DNA of 19,184 bases from JAWXBG01 sp034439875. Its GTDB lineage: Bacteria > Bacteroidota > Bacteroidia > Flavobacteriales_D > Sanyastnellaceae. Made by a program: the position numbers and the translations under genes. The notes below the pieces were generated by a model that was not told the origin of the DNA, searched no databases, and saw only the letters and a list, made by a program, of their open reading frames with translations. The stretch covers positions 1 through 19,184 of the forward strand of contig JAWXBG010000226.1 in assembly GCA_034439875.1 (NCBI GenBank), read 5' to 3'. How positions within the stretch are numbered: position 1 is the first letter of the stretch; each line of letters opens with the position of its first letter. This document shows positions 16,171-19,184 of this stretch, piece by piece.

Positions 16171-16354
16171 TTTAACCTAGAATCCGCATTGGGATTCGTT
16201 ATGAATTGGTATAAACCCCAAAGATAGCAGGTGCTCTCGCCAGATTTTTATTTAATGGTGTATATTCATACATCAAGAATAAAAATCGAGAAAGTGCTTG
16301 ATATCAAAGGGGGTTATCGCTGCAATAGACTTCCAATGCGGATTCTGGGTTTAA
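16171..16354 (+). repeat. Long palindromic MITE-like element, copy B (most complete)
   Basis: A 184-bp imperfect palindrome. Its terminal 14-mers AGAATCCGCATTGG (16179-16192) and CCAATGCGGATTCT (16333-16346) are exact reverse complements, flanked by TTTAACC- and GGGTTTAA-like sequence. Internal arms also pair (for example AACCCC with GGGGGTT and GATTTTTATT with AATAAAAATC), with an apex hairpin TGTAT-ATTC-ATACA. An open frame from 16231 runs across it but has no recognisable product. It fills most of the 439-bp spacer upstream of the DAHP synthase gene. No other gene is seen in that spacer. Confidence 0.88.
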
Positions 16355-16471
16355 CGCAGAATTGGTATACCATTGGCGTCATTTGTCTTTGCGACTATAA
16401 TCTCAAAGAAATATCTCAGAGAAATACCAAAGGACCTCTAGAGTGGTTTATCCAATTTGGAAAGCGAGAAA

Positions 16472-17074
16472 TCAAAAAGTGATTGATAACCCTGTGGATA
16501 GACCTGGGACAATATTCGACTCAAAATTTCTGCGAAACTGAGGCTCTATAACGAGGGACAAAGGAAAATGGGTAGGTGTATACGACACCCTGCAACCGGC
16601 AGAAGGAGCATAATAAAACTGTGAACCTTCGATACCTCGGTACACGCCTAAACCGGATAGAATGACATAAGGAGAAACTGTGATGTTTTTATACGGATAA
16701 AAATGATAACTCACTCCATCCGGTATGAGCATGCTATAGTACAAAAGACCAAGCCCATCATCCATTCCACAGAAGCCAGAACACGTACCACAAGAAAATA
16801 CTCCCAACATACCTACTGAAAGAGCCGGTCCAATTGGAATGGTATAATCGGATGCCTGAGTATTGAATTGATCGAAGTTCAGAGTAGCTCTATACACCAA
16901 ACTCCAGTTTTCGTGAACAAAATAATCGCCTGTAATTTGATGTTGATTGGAAGCAATGTTAGAGAGCGAATAAGCCAGACGAAAATCACCATTTTGAAAA
17001 ATAGGCTTCTTGCCCTCTTGAGCCGAGAGGTGAACTGCAGTAAGACTTATGATGAGAGCTAATAAAAACTTCAT
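16472..17074 (-). CDS. Small beta-barrel-like exported protein with a cysteine cluster
   Basis: A 200-residue protein, unrecognised by name. The ATG at 17074 is chosen over one 24 bp upstream because it begins a clean signal peptide (about 1-19, MKFLLALIISLTAVHLSAQ) and a TATATTTG promoter box ends five bases before it. The mature part alternates short amphipathic strands and ends in LSITF, as in small outer-membrane barrels. The odd feature is SCGTCSGFCG, with C95, C98 and C102, plus C161: clustered cysteines are unusual in a barrel and might form a disulfide or bind a metal. No enzyme motif was found. The neighbours give no functional hint: palindromic element B lies beyond its 3' end and element C beyond its 5' end. 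Confidence 0.7.
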   Translation of the reverse strand: MKFLLALIISLTAVHLSAQEGKKPIFQNGDFRLAYSLSNIASNQHQITGDYFVHENWSLVYRATLNFDQFNTQASDYTIPIGPALSVGMLGVFSCGTCSGFCGMDDGLGLLYYSMLIPDGVSYHFYPYKNITVSPYVILSGLGVYRGIEGSQFYYAPSAGCRVSYTPTHFPLSLVIEPQFRRNFESNIVPGLSTGLSITF

Positions 17075-17079
17075 GCGTT

Positions 17080-17087
17080 CAAATATA
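17080..17087 (-). promoter_or_regulatory. Promoter -7 box (TATATTTG) of the small barrel-like gene
   Basis: An exact TAnnTTTG on the minus strand, five bases before the ATG at 17074. This supports that start and predicts a leaderless transcript. Confidence 0.6.
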
Positions 17088-17174
17088 CGGAACAACAATG
17101 TTGACGTTTGAATCTGTAAAAGGTTATTTCTTTCACTGCAGCATTCAGCCTAGATATTGCAGATGAAATCTTTT

Positions 17175-17336
17175 GTCCCAGAATTCTCATTGGGATTCGC
17201 TATGAATTGGTATAAACCCCAAAGATAGCAAGTGCTCTCGCCAGATTTTATACATCAGTAATAAAAATCGAGAAAGTGCTTGATCTCAAAGGGGGTTAGC
17301 GCTGCAATAGATTTCCAATGCGGATTCTGGGTTGAA
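17175..17336 (+). repeat. Long palindromic MITE-like element, copy C (apex deleted)
   Basis: It has the same orientation as copy B and is nearly identical along both arms, but about 20 bp shorter because the apex hairpin region is missing. The left end has drifted (AGAATTCTCATTGG) while the right end is intact (CCAATGCGGATTCT). It lies between the promoter of the small barrel-like gene and the tRNA terminator. Confidence 0.85.
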
Positions 17337-17348
17337 GTAGCTATGAAC

Positions 17349-17376
17349 AAAAAGAGAGACTAGCTAGAGTCTCTCT
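17349..17376 (-). terminator. Intrinsic terminator of the tRNA unit
   Basis: A perfect 9-bp stem, AGAGAGACT/AGTCTCTCT (17353-17361 with 17368-17376), with a six-base loop. On the minus strand it is followed by a T run, 13 bp past the tRNA-Leu 3' end. Confidence 0.88.
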
Positions 17377-17389
17377 GTTCTACATTGGG

Positions 17390-17471
17390 TGCCCGAGACT
17401 GGACTCGAACCAGCACAGCTTGCGCAATACGCCCCTCAAACGTACGTGTCTACCAATTTCACCACCCGGGC
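17390..17471 (-). tRNA. tRNA-Leu (anticodon GAG)
   Basis: An 82-nt class II tRNA on the minus strand. The 7-bp acceptor is GCCCGGG/CTCGGGC with discriminator A. The anticodon stem TACGT/GCGTA holds loop TTGAGGG, giving anticodon GAG for CTC codons. There is a long variable arm, and the T arm carries TTCGAGT. The discriminator is followed by CCCA rather than CCA, so a tRNA nucleotidyltransferase must add CCA. It is co-transcribed with tRNA-Lys, 68 bp upstream. Confidence 0.95.
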
Positions 17472-17539
17472 AAATCTTGTTAGCTTATGAAGAGTGAAAA
17501 AGGTGGCCTAAAACCACCCTCTCCTCTTCTTCCATTCTG

Positions 17540-17612
17540 TGACCCCGCTGGGATTCGAACCCAGGGCCCATACATTAAAAGTGTATTGCTCTACCAGCTG
17601 AGCTACGAGATC
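17540..17612 (-). tRNA. tRNA-Lys (anticodon TTT)
   Basis: A 73-nt tRNA on the minus strand. The acceptor is GATCTCG/CGGGGTC with several G-T pairs and discriminator A. The D arm is AGCTCAGCTGGTAGAGC. The anticodon stem ATACA/TGTAT with loop CTTTTAA gives anticodon TTT, and the T loop is TTCGAAT. No CCA is encoded. It is the first gene of the tRNA pair. Confidence 0.95.
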
Positions 17613-17648
17613 TAAAAACTCCTTCAAATTTCTCCGAAAAAGCGGGTG

Positions 17649-17656
17649 CAAATATA
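17649..17656 (-). promoter_or_regulatory. Candidate tRNA promoter (-7 box TATATTTG)
   Basis: An exact TAnnTTTG on the minus strand, 36 bp before the tRNA-Lys 5' end. No clear -33 box. Confidence 0.5.
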
Positions 17657-17697
17657 GTGGCGTTTTCGATGGAGCGTGACCATGCTGAAAACTTTTC

Positions 17698-17716
17698 AAA
17701 AAAAGACTGAAAAGTC
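17698..17716 (-). terminator. Possible weak terminator of the GNAT-like gene
   Basis: On the minus strand, GACT-TTTC-AGTC is followed by seven T residues, 14 bp after the stop. The stem is only 4 bp, so it is weak. Confidence 0.35.
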
Positions 17717-17730
17717 AACTTCAACAAGGC

Positions 17731-18894
17731 CTACCCGATAATTGGATGTCGTTCAAAAGGTTTAGAAGAATCAAAATAGAGACGATAAGTAGCCAGTTTT
17801 CGGTACAAATCAGCTCCTAAATTCTCTATTACTCTAATCATTTTCGGATTGAAGTCTCCAATCCATGTCAGTATAGTCTGATCGTAGTAATCGAGGGGTA
17901 CAACGTTCTCTTCCGCAAATTTGATCATCGCCCCTTCTATTCCCTTTCCGTGGAACTCGCGGTCGACACCGAAAACAACGCCCACCATGGTGCGGAATTT
18001 CCTGCGCTTGAACCTCCATAAGAAAATCAACTTACCCCACAAATTGAGGTTTCCATGCACATGCTGGAAAATTTCATTGAGCTCGGGAATATTCAGATAG
18101 AAGGCAATAGGCTTCTCCTTGTAATACGCGAAAATCATAACCTCTCTATCCATAATGGGTTTCATGGCTTTCATGATTCCCATCGCTTGCCTGATGTCCA
18201 TCTTCTTAAAACCAAGAATACCTGCCCAAGCGTTGTTATAAACAATTAAAAACTCTTCGGCTATTTGCTCTATTGACCTCCCCACACTATTGCCCACCCG
18301 ATAATCAGGGTCGCTCATAACCATGTTGTTCTTTCTCACGAAAACATCCTGCACTTTTAGCCTCATGTCGCGCTTATAACACAATTGCTCGTAGTACAAA
18401 TTGAATCCATAGTCTTCAAAAAACTTGCGGTAATAGGCAGGATTGTAATTCATTCGATAGCTACCCATGTCGGTGAAATTTTCGATGAGCAAACCCCAGT
18501 AAGCATCCTTTTCCCCGAAATTTATCGGCCCGTCTACAGCCTGCATACCCTCTGATTTGAGCCAATTGCAGGCAGTGGAAATCAGCAGTTTTGCAGCTTG
18601 ATCATCTTCAATGCACTCAAAAAAGCCAATTCCTCCGGTCGGCTGTTTTTGACCCGCAGAGTACTTTTTCCAATGAAAAGCCGCTATTCGACCAATTATA
18701 TGATTTTTATCATCTATTACAATCCAACGAAGGGCCCTTCCTTGATGGTAGAATTTATTCTTCTTTTCGTCGAACACTTTGGCTATATCTTGTCGGAGAT
18801 GTGGAATCCAATTGGAATCGTCCTTGTAGACGAGATTAGGGACTGACATCCATTGCTTTATATCGTTAGTTTCCTTTACTTCTTTGATCTTCAT
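17731..18894 (-). CDS. GNAT-like N-acyltransferase-fold protein
   Basis: Cytoplasmic, about 387 residues from the ATG at 18894. The frame opens 48 bp earlier (18942), but MKIKEVKETNDIKQW starts the recognisable domain, so the inner start is preferred. The N-terminal part (KQWMSVPNLVYKDDSNWIPH, then RWIVIDDKNHIIGRIAAF) and a C-terminal part (IFAYYKEKPIAFYLNIPEL, then GVDREFHGKGIEGAMIKFAE) each look like GNAT beta-strand/acetyl-CoA-loop elements. The second carries a degenerate pyrophosphate-binding loop (FHGKGIEGAM). The size fits conserved two-domain GNAT-like proteins of Bacteroidota with unknown substrate. It lacks a signal peptide. No exact promoter box was found. It is divergent from the secreted-protein gene at the right edge. 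Confidence 0.72.
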   Translation of the reverse strand: MKIKEVKETNDIKQWMSVPNLVYKDDSNWIPHLRQDIAKVFDEKKNKFYHQGRALRWIVIDDKNHIIGRIAAFHWKKYSAGQKQPTGGIGFFECIEDDQAAKLLISTACNWLKSEGMQAVDGPINFGEKDAYWGLLIENFTDMGSYRMNYNPAYYRKFFEDYGFNLYYEQLCYKRDMRLKVQDVFVRKNNMVMSDPDYRVGNSVGRSIEQIAEEFLIVYNNAWAGILGFKKMDIRQAMGIMKAMKPIMDREVMIFAYYKEKPIAFYLNIPELNEIFQHVHGNLNLWGKLIFLWRFKRRKFRTMVGVVFGVDREFHGKGIEGAMIKFAEENVVPLDYYDQTILTWIGDFNPKMIRVIENLGADLYRKLATYRLYFDSSKPFERHPIIG

Positions 18895-18964
18895 AGCCTG
18901 TTTTTGATGGGGTGAAAATAATCCATTGACTGATTTCATCATATCTAGGCAACGAACACAACCT

Positions 18965-18972
18965 TATCTTTG
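18965..18972 (+). promoter_or_regulatory. Candidate promoter (-7 box TATCTTTG) of the edge gene
   Basis: An exact TAnnTTTG match, 31 bp before the ATG at 19004. No clear -33 element at the usual spacing. Confidence 0.45.
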
Positions 18973-19003
18973 TCATGTTTTCTAATTACTCAAAACCGCC
19001 ATT

Positions 19004-19184
19004 ATGAAACTTATTGCTTGCTTAGCTCTTTGTCTAGGACTTGGACTTACCTCCTTCGGTCAAAATGTGGTTCCCAATGCCAAATTAGCAGGAACGTATT
19101 CTTTGGAAGAATTGCAATCAAAATCTGATGCAGAAATTGCAAAGCTCAATTTTCTCGCTAATCATTTGTGCATTATCCAAGATG
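19004..19184 (+). CDS. Secreted protein, N-terminal fragment (cut by window edge)
   Basis: Sixty codons are visible before the right edge. The start is a signal peptide (MKLIACLALCLGLGLTSFGQ, cut near residue 20), followed by NVVPNAKLAGTYSLEELQSK and a helical, charged stretch with one cysteine (LANHLCIIQD). The family is not recognised from this fragment. It is divergently arranged to the GNAT-like gene and preceded by a TATCTTTG box. Confidence 0.7.
   Translation, partial: MKLIACLALCLGLGLTSFGQNVVPNAKLAGTYSLEELQSKSDAEIAKLNFLANHLCIIQD

Noticed and set aside
16231..16482. Plus-strand ORF of 83 codons across palindromic element B
   Set aside because: It starts inside the repeat, and the copies differ by indels that break the frame (copy C lacks the apex), so the element is not conserved as coding.
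11252..17336. Integron attC sites or CRISPR-like origin for the palindromic elements
   Set aside because: No integrase or cassette layout is present, genes around them are housekeeping on both strands, and the ends are long terminal inverted repeats rather than attC core sites.
17508..17699. Minus-strand ORF of 63 codons over the tRNA-Lys region
   Set aside because: It overlaps the tRNA gene and its promoter, an accidental open frame.

Overview
The window reads as chromosomal DNA of a Bacteroidota bacterium, most likely a Flavobacteriales member. The evidence is the promoter style (repeated TAnnTTTG -7 boxes, little sign of Shine-Dalgarno sequences), the many secreted or outer-membrane proteins, a class I-beta DAHP synthase with a C-terminal chorismate mutase, and moderate-to-low G+C. 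No rRNA, phage module, transposase gene or CRISPR array is visible. The species cannot be named from this sequence.

Layout. Positions 1-690 are a non-coding tandem array of 49-bp units running off the left edge. A strong terminator then separates it from gyrB (minus strand). Upstream of gyrB is a 0.5-kb spacer with a terminator-like hairpin in the probable gyrB leader. Next comes a two-gene minus-strand operon: a 1033-residue periplasmic TPR protein followed by a 580-residue outer-membrane beta-barrel. A plus-strand gene for the bifunctional NAD(P)HX epimerase/dehydratase converges, 3 bp apart, on a minus-strand pair (small transaldolase, then a YciO-type Sua5/YrdC protein). After a palindromic repeat come a small four-helix membrane protein (plus) and a lipoprotein (minus), convergent with no gap. 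An OmpA-domain protein and a fumarylacetoacetate-hydrolase-family enzyme form a plus-strand pair, facing the DAHP synthase/chorismate mutase gene. The right part holds a small cysteine-containing beta-barrel-like protein, tRNA-Leu(GAG), tRNA-Lys(TTT), a GNAT-like protein and the start of a secreted protein cut by the right edge.

How the genes fit together. Most are housekeeping: DNA topology, nicotinamide-cofactor repair, pentose-phosphate metabolism, aromatic amino acid entry and tRNAs. The other theme is the cell envelope: TPR protein with barrel, OmpA-domain protein, lipoprotein and small barrel.

The most unusual content lies between genes. Three copies of a roughly 160-184-bp imperfect palindrome with 14-bp terminal inverted repeats occur in about 6 kb, in both orientations. 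Two copies of a second, 48-bp repeat share a core motif with it. The 49-bp tandem array shows higher-order duplication. None of these encodes a convincing protein. The palindromes look like a non-autonomous (MITE- or ERIC-like) family. Several genes have the -7 box only 4-11 bp before the start codon, implying leaderless or very short-leader mRNAs.
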